Below are positions 18,155-29,841 of a stretch of 64,000 nt of DNA, piece by piece (positions within the stretch are counted from its first letter, which is position 1; the number at the start of each line of letters is the position of its first letter). The notes beneath the pieces are model-generated. The model was not told the origin of the DNA, did no database searches, and saw only the letters and a list, made by a program, of their open reading frames with translations. The DNA comes from Candidatus Binatia bacterium. GTDB lineage: Bacteria > Desulfobacterota > Binatia > HRBIN30. The stretch lies in the NCBI GenBank assembly GCA_026415395.1, contig JAOAHD010000003.1, positions 261,195 through 325,194 of the forward strand, in the 5' to 3' direction. The position numbers and the translations under genes are program-made.

Positions 18155-18712
18155 TTACGCGTTGGGGGACGAACCAAACACTTCCCGTTCTTTGGCGAGC
18201 AGTTCCTCGTACGCAAGACGATCGATTTCCTGGTAGCGCGCCAAGGCGGCTTGCATCTGCTCTTCTGCGCCGTTTTTGCGGGCAAGCTCCTCGAGTTTGT
18301 TGCGCACCCACGCAATGTGCCATTTCTCGTCCTTGGTGACCTCGTGCAACACAGCACGAGTTTCGGGGTCCACGTCCGGCCGTTTTGCGTGCTCCTGATA
18401 TCGCTGAAAGGCGCGCTCCTCCACGACCACGGTCAAAGCCAAGATGTCGATCAAGTTTCGCGGGACAGCTCGCAAGCCAATGCGTCGTTGGTATCCGTCA
18501 TCAACCTTTACCGGTTCGCCCCCGAGGTCCTTGATCCGCTTGGTCCACAGCCAGGCGTGGCGCGTCTCGTCTGCGAGATGGAGGGAGAGCTTTGTTTGCG
18601 ATTCCGGATCGTCCAGATGTGACAGCAGCCGAAAGAGCAGGTTTGCACCGCGCAGTTCTGCATCCCGGTAATAACTCATGAGCAAGACCAGACGATGGTC
18701 CACCGAGTTCAT
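18155..18712 (-). CDS. Ferritin-like di-iron domain protein
   Basis: A 185-aa four-helix-bundle protein with the spacing of a di-iron carboxylate centre: Glu in 'YYRDAELRGANLLFR', ExxH in 'LADETRHAW', Glu in 'VVVEERAFQRYQEH' and ExxH in 'TKDEKWHIAW'. It is rubrerythrin/ferritin-like but too short and divergent to assign a substrate. ATG 18712 is chosen because AAGGAGG lies 10 nt upstream. A TTG at 18754 overlapping the previous stop, or a GTG at 18703, are alternatives. It sits between two lipid A acyltransferase genes, so an oxygenase acting on lipid A or its acyl donor is a possible but untested idea. Confidence 0.8.
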   Translation of the reverse strand: MNSVDHRLVLLMSYYRDAELRGANLLFRLLSHLDDPESQTKLSLHLADETRHAWLWTKRIKDLGGEPVKVDDGYQRRIGLRAVPRNLIDILALTVVVEERAFQRYQEHAKRPDVDPETRAVLHEVTKDEKWHIAWVRNKLEELARKNGAEEQMQAALARYQEIDRLAYEELLAKEREVFGSSPNA

Positions 18713-18750
18713 CTCCTTCGCGCCTCCTTCGACCAGGCCCAACCGCCACG

Positions 18751-19746
18751 TCAACCGAGCTTGGCAGCAGCCTCATATTGGAACGTTGCGTCAGGGTCAA
18801 GGTTTGGCATCGGCCCTCGGCGCCAGCGCCGGTGCCACCAAACCCACTCGGCTGGGTTGGCACGGATTTGTTGCTCCAGGGCATTGTTGATCGCTTTTGT
18901 GAGCTCGCGCACACGCTCCGCGGGAGCCAAGGACGAGTCCGGATACAGGGGTGGGCGCACTCTTATGCGCCAACCAATGCTGCCGTTTCGCTGAATGAAC
19001 ACTGGCAGGACTGGCAATTCGCGCCGCACGGCCAGTGCCGCGGCCGCCACCGGAGTGCGCGCGAGCCTGCCGAAAAACGGCACGGAGATCGAAGGAACGT
19101 GCGTATCCTGGTCGATCAACATGGCGAGGACACCGTTTCGCTTCAGCACCCGCAAGATGGCACGAGCCGAGTCGGGGCTCTCGCGAACAATGGTTTCGAC
19201 CCCTTGCTTGCGTCGCCATTCCACCACCATGCGGTGGAGCCGCGGAACGTACAGTCGACGCGCCACAGCCGATACCGGAATGCCGCGCCACGCAAAATAG
19301 GCTGCCAATAGCTCCCAATTTCCAATGTGGCCGGTCACCGCGATGCAACCCTGGCCGGAGCGCAACACCGTTTCCAGGTGTTGATCTCCTTCCAACTCGA
19401 ATAGCTCCGCGGATCGCCCGCGGATCGTATCGATCTTTGCCACTTCGCAAAATGCTCGGCCAAAATTGGCGAACGCTGCACGCGCGATCCGCTCCCGCAT
19501 GGAGTGCGAGAGCTGCTTGCCAAAGGCATACTTTAAGTGTTCCAGAGCTAGGCGGCGGCTGGATCGCAGAAGGTAGTACGCCACCTCACCGAGGCGCTCT
19601 CCAAGTTTCAAGGCAGCTTCGAGAGTCAAGAGGTCCAGAAGCCGCAACGCTCCCCGCACCGCGGCAACGAGCAAGACACCTTTCAAAGACTTCCAACGCC
19701 GACGCAAGCCCGGCCACTGCAAGGAAAGGCGACGCGACCAGCTCAT
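18751..19746 (-). CDS. LpxL/HtrB-type lipid A acyltransferase, copy 2
   Basis: A second LpxL-family acyltransferase of 331 aa. The catalytic HxxxxE is H140-E145 in 'VTGHIGNWELLAAYF'. 'RVLKRNGVLAMLIDQDTHV' and the C-terminal 'NPAEWVWWHRRWRRGP' are family blocks. An N-terminal hydrophobic segment anchors it in the inner membrane. It lies 21 bp downstream of kdsD and is clearly diverged from the copy at 17.1 kb, so the two probably add different secondary acyl chains. Confidence 0.9.
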   Translation of the reverse strand: MSWSRRLSLQWPGLRRRWKSLKGVLLVAAVRGALRLLDLLTLEAALKLGERLGEVAYYLLRSSRRLALEHLKYAFGKQLSHSMRERIARAAFANFGRAFCEVAKIDTIRGRSAELFELEGDQHLETVLRSGQGCIAVTGHIGNWELLAAYFAWRGIPVSAVARRLYVPRLHRMVVEWRRKQGVETIVRESPDSARAILRVLKRNGVLAMLIDQDTHVPSISVPFFGRLARTPVAAAALAVRRELPVLPVFIQRNGSIGWRIRVRPPLYPDSSLAPAERVRELTKAINNALEQQIRANPAEWVWWHRRWRRGPMPNLDPDATFQYEAAAKLG

Positions 19747-19767
19747 CGACAGCGACCAACCGGGCCG

Positions 19768-20775
19768 TCACACCACCCCAGCTTTAAGTAAATCATGGAG
19801 GTGGATGACGCCAATGAGTTCGGCTCCGGGCTCGTCGGTGATGAACAAGGCCGTAATGGAATGGCGCTCCATCTCGGCAACGGCATGAGCGGCCAGAGCC
19901 TCCCTGTGAATGACCTTGGGGCGGGTCGTCATAATCTTAGCGGCAGTTACTTCACGAACGTTCTCGATCCGTTCGAGGGCACGGCGCAAATCTCCGTCCG
20001 TGATGACGCCCACCAGTCGGTCGCGGTCGTCGACGACTGCAGTGATGCCGAGCCGCTTCTTCGTGATCTCGGTCAGCACGTCACGAAACGGGGCATCCGG
20101 GTGGACCCTTGGTACCGCCTCGCCAGTATGCATGAGGTCTTCGACACGAAGGAATCGTCGGCCCAACGCGCCGGCCGGATGGAGCACCGCAAAGTCCTCT
20201 GCTCGGAAGCCACGCCGCTCCAGTAAGGCAACTGCCAAGGCGTCGCCGAGAGCCAATGACGCAGTCGTGCTTGCGGTGGGTGCGAGTCCTAGAGGGCAAG
20301 CCTCCTCCGCCACGCCCACATCGAGGGCAACGTCCGCGGCCTTCGCCAAGGTTGAATGCAAATTACCGGTCATGGCGACGAGGGGAAGAGCCAAACGCTT
20401 CACGATCGGGAGCAAACGCAAGACCTCCTCGGTTTCCCCGCTGTACGAGAGCGCCAACACGGTATCGTCCTTCACGAACACTCCTGCGTCGCCATGTACC
20501 GCTTCGGCGGCGTGCAAGAACACAGCGGGCGAGCCCGTGCTGCTGAGTGTTGCCGCAATCTTGCGGCAGATGATGCCCGACTTGCCCATTCCGGTCACGA
20601 CGATTTTCCCACGACACGCTGCAAGAAGATCCACCGCCTGTGCAAAGCGCACATCTAACCGATCTGCCACGGTCCGCACCGCATCCGCCTCGATGTGCAG
20701 CACGCGGCGCCCCCGGGCGATCGCAGCCTCAGCCTCGTTGGCTAGCGCTTTTGTTGCTTTCTTTGGTTCGTGCAT
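19768..20775 (-). CDS. kdsD: Arabinose-5-phosphate isomerase (SIS plus two CBS domains)
   Basis: First committed enzyme of Kdo synthesis, converting ribulose-5-phosphate to arabinose-5-phosphate. Residues about 35-185 are a SIS sugar-isomerase domain ('[20 protein letters not shown]', '[16 protein letters not shown]', 'SCPLGLAPT'-like '[19 protein letters not shown]'). Two CBS repeats follow (about 215-335: '[18 protein letters not shown]'). The 335 aa match KdsD/KpsF. Its start lies 47 bp inside the 3' end of kdsA, indicating coupling. Confidence 0.94.
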   Translation of the reverse strand: MHEPKKATKALANEAEAAIARGRRVLHIEADAVRTVADRLDVRFAQAVDLLAACRGKIVVTGMGKSGIICRKIAATLSSTGSPAVFLHAAEAVHGDAGVFVKDDTVLALSYSGETEEVLRLLPIVKRLALPLVAMTGNLHSTLAKAADVALDVGVAEEACPLGLAPTASTTASLALGDALAVALLERRGFRAEDFAVLHPAGALGRRFLRVEDLMHTGEAVPRVHPDAPFRDVLTEITKKRLGITAVVDDRDRLVGVITDGDLRRALERIENVREVTAAKIMTTRPKVIHREALAAHAVAEMERHSITALFITDEPGAELIGVIHLHDLLKAGVV

Positions 20776-21577
20776 CGATCTCTCGCAACTCTTCTAGGAG
20801 TGCCGCCAAGTGTGCCAACGGGTAGGAATTGGGACCGTCGCTCAGGGCATGGTCGGGGTCCTCGTGAACCTCGAGGAACAAAGCGTCGATTCCCACAGCC
20901 GCCGCTGCTCGCGCCAGTGGACGGATAAACTCGCGCTGTCCCCCAGATGCGTGGCCCTGCCGGCCCGGTAGCTGCACGCTGTGCCCCGCGTCGAAAACCA
21001 CCGCGACGTTTAGCTCGCGCAGGATCACCAACGAACGAAAGTCGACCACCAGGTTGTTGTACCCAAACGATGCGCCTCGTTCCGTAACTAAAATTTGCTC
21101 GTTGCCGACACTGCGGAGCTTTTCCACCACTGGCCCCATATCCCAGGGCGCGAGGAACTGGCCCTTCTTCACGTTCACCGGTTTGCCAGCCCGAGCGACG
21201 TCGAGCAGAAAGTCTGTTTGGCGCACCAAAAACGCCGGTGTTTGCAACACATCCACCACTTCAGCCGCAATTTGCGCTTGCCCGATTTCGTGCACGTCCG
21301 TGAGGACGGGAAGGCCCACCTCGCGTTTCACCGCGCTCAGAATCCGCAGTCCCTCGTCGATCCCAGGCCCGCGGTAGGAGTGCAAGGAAGTCCGGTTCGC
21401 CTTGTCGAATGACGATTTGAAAATCACCCCTACGCCGGCGCGCTCCGCAATTCGGCGGAGTGCGTCGGCATGGCGCAGCGCACTGTCGCGACTTTCGATC
21501 ACACAGGGACCGCCAATGAACACGAACGGGGCGCCGCCGCCGATGCGGAGGTCCCCGACGTGGATTACCGTCTCCAT
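20729..21577 (-). CDS. kdsA: 3-deoxy-8-phosphooctulonate synthase
   Basis: Condenses phosphoenolpyruvate with arabinose-5-phosphate to Kdo-8-phosphate. The family blocks '[19 protein letters not shown]', '[20 protein letters not shown]', '[13 protein letters not shown]', '[13 protein letters not shown]', '[14 protein letters not shown]' and '[20 protein letters not shown]' are all present. The length (282 aa) is normal. '[13 protein letters not shown]' contains Lys-Lys-Gly and no Asn-Pro block, so metal dependence is left open. The start follows the pyrG stop by 1 bp. Confidence 0.95.
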   Translation of the reverse strand: METVIHVGDLRIGGGAPFVFIGGPCVIESRDSALRHADALRRIAERAGVGVIFKSSFDKANRTSLHSYRGPGIDEGLRILSAVKREVGLPVLTDVHEIGQAQIAAEVVDVLQTPAFLVRQTDFLLDVARAGKPVNVKKGQFLAPWDMGPVVEKLRSVGNEQILVTERGASFGYNNLVVDFRSLVILRELNVAVVFDAGHSVQLPGRQGHASGGQREFIRPLARAAAAVGIDALFLEVHEDPDHALSDGPNSYPLAHLAALLEELREIDARTKESNKSASQRG

Positions 21578-21578
21578 A

Positions 21579-24033
<2,455 letters not shown>

Positions 24034-24242
24034 CGGCGCATCCTACGGACGGCCCTCTCCTACCGCAACCCTGTGGTCGGAGCAATTCGCGCGCATAGCG
24101 CTGCTCGTACCATTGACCACTGCGCGAGTGCAGTAGCACGAGGCGGAAGTCTTCGAGCCATGCGGCTTTCTGCGACCTTCACGCACCCCCGGGGGCTCGT
24201 GCAGTTTCTTTTTCGAGTCCCTCGCGCTAAGCGAGCTCCGCT

Positions 24243-25979
24243 GTGCGTTATCGTCGGACGTTCATTCCCACACTGAAGCAAGACCCGGCGGATGCCGAGG
24301 TGATTAGCCACCGCCTCATGGTGCGAGCCGGGATGATCCGTCAAGTGGCGCGGGGCATTTACAACTTCCTGCCGTTTGGCCTGCGTGTGGTGCGGAAAGT
24401 AGAGCAAATCGTGCGCGAGGAAATGAATCGCGCTGGCGCTCAAGAGATCTTGATGCCGACGATTTGCCCGGCTGAACTGTGGCAGGAAAGTGGCCGTTGG
24501 GACAAATACGGGAAAGAGCTCCTGCGCATCAAAGACCGGTACGAACGGGACTTTTGCTACGGCCCGACGCACGAAGAGGTGGTTACCGACATTGTTCGTC
24601 GCGAGGTGCGCTCCTACCGCGAGTTGCCCATCAATCTTTACCAAATTCAGGTCAAGTTTCGTGACGAGGTTCGTCCGCGCTTTGGCCTCATGCGAGGCCG
24701 CGAGTTCATCATGAAGGACGCATACTCTTTTCATGTTGACCAAGCAGACTGCCGCCGCGAATACGAGCACATGGCGAACACCTACCGCCGCATCTTCGCC
24801 CGTTGCGGCTTGGAAACCCGGCAAGTCGAGTCCGACACCGGCGCCATTGGCGGCACGCTGGCGCACGAGTTCCACGTGCTCGCGGAATCCGGCGAGGACG
24901 CCATCGTAAGCTGTGACCATTGCGACTACGCTGCCAACGTCGAGAAGGCGGAAATTGCGCCACCCCCGCTAGACACCGCAGGCGGGGGCACGGGAAAGCC
25001 GCACAAGGTACGCACGCCAGGGAAACGCTCGGTGGAAGAAGTTGCCGCGTTCTTGGCAGTCCCTCCGGAGCAGTTCATCAAGACGCTGATTTATCTCACC
25101 AGCCGCGGGGATTATGTCGCCGTTTTGGTGCGCGGCGACCATGAAGTCAGTGAAGCGAAGCTGCGAAGCTTGCTCGGCGCCGATTGGGTGCAACTCGCCG
25201 ACGCTGAGGCTGTGCAACGACTGACCGGAGCCGAAGTTGGATTTGCGGGGCCGTTTGGCTTGTCGATTGAGACCTGGGCGGACTGGTGGATCCGCCCGCT
25301 GCACGACGCCGTAACTGGGGCGAACGAGTCGGACTACCACTTTGTGCACGTCGATGTGGCCCGCGACCTTTCTGGGCTCCGCTACGCAGACCTGCGAGCG
25401 GCACACGCCGGCGACCCTTGTCCGCGCTGCCACGAGGGGCATTTTCGGAGTTTTCGGGGCATAGAAGTCGGAAACATTTTCTACTTGGGCACGAAGTACA
25501 GCGCTCCGATGAAGGCTACCTTCCTCGATGCCAAGGGCGAAGAACGACCGATGGAAATGGGCTGTTACGGCATCGGCATTACCCGCACGGCGGCCGCCGC
25601 GATCGAACAACACCATGACGAGGATGGGATCATTTGGCCGCTTTCGATCGCCCCCGCGCATGTGCACATCGTGCCCGTAGCGTGGAACGACGACCGGCAG
25701 CGCACAGTGGCAGAACAGCTACACGACGAGCTGGAAGCTCAAGGCATCGAAGTGCTGCTGGATGATCGGGAGGAACGTGCGGGGGTGAAGTTCAAAGACG
25801 CGGATTTGCTCGGCCTGCCCTTCCGCGTGACCATTGGAGGGAAAGGGCTGGATCGCGGCGTCGTGGAAATCAAGCAACGCAGCGACCGGTCGCCTCAAGA
25901 AGTCAATGTTGGGGACGTGGTCAACGTGCTGGTTCGTTCGGTTCGCGACGGGCTGGCCGCGGTGATTGACAAGGCATGA
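24243..25979 (+). CDS. proS: Prolyl-tRNA synthetase, bacterial type with INS editing domain
   Basis: Class II aminoacyl-tRNA synthetase, 578 aa. Class II motif 1 region '[20 protein letters not shown]', motif 2 '[20 protein letters not shown]' and motif 3 '[19 protein letters not shown]' are clear. Between motifs 2 and 3 lies a YbaK-type editing insertion (about 235-385, '[20 protein letters not shown]'). The C-terminal anticodon-binding domain ends in '[16 protein letters not shown]'. The start is GTG with no strong ribosome site, and the protein begins as expected for the family ([12 protein letters not shown]). Confidence 0.96.
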   Translation: MRYRRTFIPTLKQDPADAEVISHRLMVRAGMIRQVARGIYNFLPFGLRVVRKVEQIVREEMNRAGAQEILMPTICPAELWQESGRWDKYGKELLRIKDRYERDFCYGPTHEEVVTDIVRREVRSYRELPINLYQIQVKFRDEVRPRFGLMRGREFIMKDAYSFHVDQADCRREYEHMANTYRRIFARCGLETRQVESDTGAIGGTLAHEFHVLAESGEDAIVSCDHCDYAANVEKAEIAPPPLDTAGGGTGKPHKVRTPGKRSVEEVAAFLAVPPEQFIKTLIYLTSRGDYVAVLVRGDHEVSEAKLRSLLGADWVQLADAEAVQRLTGAEVGFAGPFGLSIETWADWWIRPLHDAVTGANESDYHFVHVDVARDLSGLRYADLRAAHAGDPCPRCHEGHFRSFRGIEVGNIFYLGTKYSAPMKATFLDAKGEERPMEMGCYGIGITRTAAAAIEQHHDEDGIIWPLSIAPAHVHIVPVAWNDDRQRTVAEQLHDELEAQGIEVLLDDREERAGVKFKDADLLGLPFRVTIGGKGLDRGVVEIKQRSDRSPQEVNVGDVVNVLVRSVRDGLAAVIDKA

Positions 25980-26049
25980 CCGCAGGCACCTAACGCGGCT
26001 GGCAGAGAAACGGTGCCGCAGGTCCAACACGAGAAAAGGAGTGTTCTCC

Positions 26050-26544
26050 ATGCTGCCGTTGGTCGGAATCATCATGGGGTCTCGGTCCGATTGGGAGACG
26101 TTGTCGCACGCTGCCGACACGCTTGACGAACTGGGCATTCCCTACGAGGTGCGCGTTGTGTCCGCGCACCGCACGCCAGATTTACTTTTCGAATACGCGG
26201 CGTCGGCAGAAGCCCGCGGGCTGGAAGTGATTATCGCCGGTGCTGGTGGTGCTGCGCATCTCCCGGGAATGACCGCGGCGAAAACGCTCCTTCCCGTGCT
26301 GGGGGTTCCCGTAGAATCCCATGCGCTTCACGGCCTCGACTCTTTGCTGTCCATCGTGCAAATGCCGGCCGGTGTACCGGTTGGCACGCTGGCCATCGGC
26401 AAGGCTGGCGCCATCAACGCTGCGCTGCTTGCTGCTGCAATCGTTGCCAATCGGCACCCTGAGTTCCGCGCTGCGCTGCAAAAGCACCGAGAGGAACAAA
26501 CGAGCGCTGTGTTACGCCATCCGGACCCGCGTAAGCCGGAGTGA
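26050..26544 (+). CDS. purE: N5-carboxyaminoimidazole ribonucleotide mutase
   Basis: Class I PurE of purine synthesis, moving the carboxylate of N5-CAIR to give CAIR. '[20 protein letters not shown]', '[15 protein letters not shown]', '[19 protein letters not shown]' and '[18 protein letters not shown]' are all diagnostic. The active-site His is in SAHRTP. ATG 26050 has AAAAGGAG 8-9 nt upstream. It precedes purK by 26 bp. The 164-aa length is typical. Confidence 0.96.
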   Translation: MLPLVGIIMGSRSDWETLSHAADTLDELGIPYEVRVVSAHRTPDLLFEYAASAEARGLEVIIAGAGGAAHLPGMTAAKTLLPVLGVPVESHALHGLDSLLSIVQMPAGVPVGTLAIGKAGAINAALLAAAIVANRHPEFRAALQKHREEQTSAVLRHPDPRKPE

Positions 26545-26570
26545 GCGAGCGCATAGGTTGGAGGTGTGCC

Positions 26571-27674
26571 GTGCCAGTTGTCGGTGTTCTGGGTGCCGGC
26601 CAGTTGGGGCGCATGCTCGCGCTTGCCGGCTACCCCTTGGGCTTGCAATTCCGCTTTTTTGACCCTGCGCCCGAGGCGCCTGCGGAGGACTTGGCCGAGC
26701 GGATGGTGGCCTCGTTTGAAGACACTGCGGCGCTCCGGGATTTTGCAAAGCAGTTGACGGTGGCGACCTACGAATTTGAGAATGTTCCTGTCTCTGCATT
26801 AGAAGAGGTTGGTCGCTTTACGCGCGTTAGCCCTTCACCGCAGGCGCTCGCTGTTGGCCAAGATCGTTGGCGCGAAAAGCAATGCTTCGAGCGAGCGGGG
26901 ATCCCGGTTCCGCCATATGCGCGGGTAGACAGCCGCGCGGATTTGGAACGGAGCCTAGCGCATGTTGGTCTCCCGGCCATGCTCAAAACGCGAACCATGG
27001 GCTACGATGGCAAGGGTCAGGCACCGATCCGCTGCGAAGCAGACCTTGAAGAAGCATGGCGTCGTTTAGGGGGGCAGCCGTTGCTCCTGGAACGGCTGGT
27101 GAACTTCGAGGCCGAGGTTTCCATCCTTGCTGTGCGCAGTCGCAGCGGGAACACGGTCTTTTATCCGCTGGTCGAAAATGTTCATGGCGAGGGCATCTTG
27201 CTGCGGTCGCGGGTTCCAGCGCCGTGCGGCAATGCAGAACTCGAACAACAAGCCCGGGAATATGCTCGAGCAGTGTTAGAAGCGCTGGACTACGCCGGCG
27301 TCCTGGCGATCGAGTTCTTTGTCGAAGGTGGCCGCTTGTTGGCAAACGAGATGGCCCCACGGGTGCACAACTCCGGGCACTGGACGATCGAGGGCGCGGA
27401 AACGAGCCAATTCGAAAATCATCTCCGTGCGATCTTGGATTGGCCCCTCGGCAGTACGGCACTCCGCGGTCCCAGCGTGATGTACAACGTGATTGGTTCT
27501 CCGCCTCCAATCGAGCGGGTCTTGGCCATCCCGGGGGTTCACCTGCACCTTTACGGGAAGTCCCCGCGGCCGCGACGGAAGCTGGGCCACATTACAGTCA
27601 CTGCCGCCGAGGAAGAAATCCTTAGGCGGCGCGAATCGGAGCTGGCCACGGTGTGGGTTAGGCAAGCTTGCTGA
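26571..27674 (+). CDS. purK: N5-carboxyaminoimidazole ribonucleotide synthase
   Basis: ATP-grasp enzyme coupling AIR, bicarbonate and ATP to N5-CAIR, the substrate of PurE. Start block 'VGVLGAGQLGRMLALAGYPL' is the family N-terminus. 'PAMLKTRTMGYDGKGQAPI' (lid and ATP-binding), 'EVSILAVRSRSGNTVFYPLVE' and 'NEMAPRVHNSGHWTIEGAET' are conserved. GTG 26571 is chosen because GGAGG lies 7 nt upstream. The 367 aa are normal. Confidence 0.95.
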   Translation: MPVVGVLGAGQLGRMLALAGYPLGLQFRFFDPAPEAPAEDLAERMVASFEDTAALRDFAKQLTVATYEFENVPVSALEEVGRFTRVSPSPQALAVGQDRWREKQCFERAGIPVPPYARVDSRADLERSLAHVGLPAMLKTRTMGYDGKGQAPIRCEADLEEAWRRLGGQPLLLERLVNFEAEVSILAVRSRSGNTVFYPLVENVHGEGILLRSRVPAPCGNAELEQQAREYARAVLEALDYAGVLAIEFFVEGGRLLANEMAPRVHNSGHWTIEGAETSQFENHLRAILDWPLGSTALRGPSVMYNVIGSPPPIERVLAIPGVHLHLYGKSPRPRRKLGHITVTAAEEEILRRRESELATVWVRQAC

Positions 27675-27819
27675 AGCGCGAAGTCGCGAGCAGTGCCCCG
27701 GGCTCTTGACCGGCAAGTGGCAATAGAGCCGTTCATGACAGACTAGGCGCCGTGAACCTTCCCTTTCAGCCGCCAGAGTCGGATGAAAGAAGAGACCGGA
27801 TGTACAAACACGGTGGAAC

Positions 27820-28160
27820 ATGCCTGAGCCAATGGTCGTGGGCATTGACATAGCCGGACAGACGTTCCTGGTGCCGTTTGGGCTGGGAAGCCCGGTGAAG
27901 AGGTTTTTGAACAACCGCAATGGCCGCAAGACACTGCTGAGGCGGCTGCGTCGCATGGCGGTGGAGCTGATTGTGATGGGGCCCAAAGAAACACTGGTGC
28001 GCGATCTGGTCGGCACACGCGAGGCTGCGGGATTCAACCCGACCATCGTCGATCCTGGGCAGGCATAAGATTTCGCCAGGGACATGGGGTATGTGGGCGA
28101 GGCGGATCGGCCTGGTGCGCAGGCGCTGGCCGAGCTCGCGCAGGTGTTGGTCCGTCACCC
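27820..28160 (+). mobile_element. IS110-family transposase N-terminal remnant, interrupted
   Basis: An 82-codon frame begins 'MVVGIDIAGQTFLVPFG', the RuvC-like DEDD transposase N-terminus of IS110. It ends at a TAA (28066-28068) directly after 'GFNPTIVDPGQA'. The same frame continues beyond that stop as 'DFARDMGYVGEADRPG' and 'ALAELAQVLVRHPSG', which is the usual family continuation (DFAR..., TD..DA..LAEFA). So a single stop breaks a truncated transposase. No serine or C-terminal transposase domain follows intact. No terminal repeats or attachment sites were seen, as is normal for IS110. Confidence 0.65.
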
Positions 28161-28292
28161 GAGCGGGACCGCTTCATTCACCCCCTGCCCGCGGCCCAGC
28201 AGCGAAGAGTGTGTTGGCTCGGCGCCCGGCGCCGTGTGCTCATGAATCTCTACCGGGTCTAGTCGCAGGGGCTTGAGCGCGGCCACCCAACC

Positions 28293-28457
28293 GTGCCCTT
28301 CGTACAATCTAGCATCAAGCGATCGGTCGCGTTCTTCGGCGAACGAGTCAGAGACATCGAAGCGCAATTGGACACGCACCTGAAGAGCTCTCATGTGGAT
28401 CTGACAGAGCCGCTCGCTCAACTGCCCCGCGGCGGCTCGGTACCGAGCCCGCATTGA
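28293..28457 (+). mobile_element. Possible second fragment of the same IS110-like transposase
   Basis: A 54-codon frame contains 'RSVAFFGERVRDIEAQLDTH', which resembles the helical linker of IS110 transposases that follows the RuvC-like domain. It lies 130 bp after the N-terminal remnant on the same strand but in a different frame. It ends in TGA without the C-terminal Ser-containing domain. Assignment rests on pattern and position and is tentative. Confidence 0.35.
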
Positions 28458-28613
28458 TCCCAGATCCCCGCGGATAGCCCGCGTACGCTAGGATCAAAAT
28501 CCACACCGCGACGCCAAGCACGTGCGAAGCACGGGTACCATCTCCGACGGGCGGAGGAGCGCGTGGTTCTTCTTCACTCCGGAGACAGGTCCACCGCGTA
28601 CCACTCGGCGGCG

Positions 28614-29841
28614 CTAAAGGGCGACCTGAAGGGCAGCAATCATCAGGTCCTCGTCCCCTTTTGCCGAGCCACCCACTTCAAAGTGACTGTGATTGAGCTG
28701 GATCTTTGCGAAGTAATCATCGAACAGGAAATTGAATCCGACCGTGGCTCCTAAGGTCAAGTTGCTGTCAGTTTTGAGATCCGGATCGAAGCCTTCCCAG
28801 CGAGCTACTGGCTGGAGGTCGAAATTGACCTTCGCGAGACGCAGTCCGCGGAAACGATATCCCACAGAAACATACGAGCCCTCTTTCGCAACAGCGCCAT
28901 CGTGCGCACGAATGTACTCGCCTTTCAAGAACACCGGGTCGTAGTCGACTTAGAACTCCGCCCCGGTGTGGTTCTTTCGAATCTTTGTCGGCCCGAACCA
29001 ACCATCGTAGCGAGAGCCCCCGGACGTGGAGCCAGCGAAAAGGTTTTAAAACTAGCCGCTCACCGATGTCTTTCCGATCGTTTTTGTCCGCAGCACTAGG
29101 TCCCTCGCCGTTGAACAACCTGACCGTGTACACGACGTAGAGCCACTCGCCAGTCAATTACACACCCGGCTCTCGGAAGTCGCCGAAGCCCCGTTGACCC
29201 TGAAAAGTTGCGCCGCTGACGATCGCCCGTTCGGCAAAGTCCAGCTTGGCTGAGGACTCGAGCCCCTCCATGCTCACTGGAATCTTTTTTTGGCCGACTT
29301 CAATGATGTAGTGCGGGATGAATTTGAGGATGACGATGAGGTCCTGCAGGATTTTCGAGTCGCTCTTGGGTTGTGAGAGCGTCACCTTCTCGCTGCCGAC
29401 GATAATTGTTTTGTTCTCGCTCAGGGCCTTGGCGAGGTCGATCAAAACTGCGTAGCCGAATGTGTCGGTAAGCGAGCCCTTTAAGTCGATTTCTGAGCGT
29501 CGCAACCGGAACTCATCTGGGTCGAGCTCGCTGTGGAGTCCCCACACCTGGAGGAGGCCACTAATTGTCGCGGTGCCACGACCGATTCGAAGCTCGAACG
29601 GCGCTGGGGGCTTTGGGGCCGATGGGGTCGGAGGGGACTGTTCCGCACTGACCTCGGCCGCTCTCTCCCGTTGCCGCAGTTCTTGCTTTAGCTCGTCGAG
29701 CTGTTGCTGGAGCCTCTTATAATCCTGGCGCTTTCTCTCCAGCGCCTGGAGGCGGCCACGAAGATCTTCCTCAGCCGAGGAGGTTCTTGACGGCAGCCCA
29801 ACCATTAGGAAGAAAATCCACGCGAACACCAGCACGCACAT
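28614..29841 (-). pseudogene. Broken phosphate-selective-porin-like (OprO/P type) outer-membrane porin
   Basis: The start is intact: signal peptide 'MCVLVFAWIFFLMVGLPSRT', coiled coil of Leu/Gln/Arg repeats (about residues 30-65), a Pro-rich spacer, then beta-strand blocks 'EFRLRRSEIDLKG' and 'VLIDLAKAL' as in OprO/OprP porins. The frame is closed by TAA at 29158-29160 after 'GFGDFREPGV' and continues in the same frame as 'LTGEWLYVVYTVRLFNGEGP'. A 1-base shift near 29040 leads to 'AGSTSGGSRYDGWFGPTKIR', a second TAA lies at 28950-28952, and the barrel end 'IQLNHSHFEVG' follows. Three lesions make it a pseudogene. As the last gene of the operon it would have been the outer-membrane pore. Confidence 0.82.

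Noticed and set aside
24060-24920. A 286-codon minus-strand frame over the start of proS
   Set aside because: Antisense to conserved class II synthetase motifs; no ribosome site and no recognisable domain.
28155-28454. A 99-codon minus-strand frame between the IS110 remnants
   Set aside because: It lacks protein-like motifs; the plus-strand reading of the same stretch fits an IS110 linker better.
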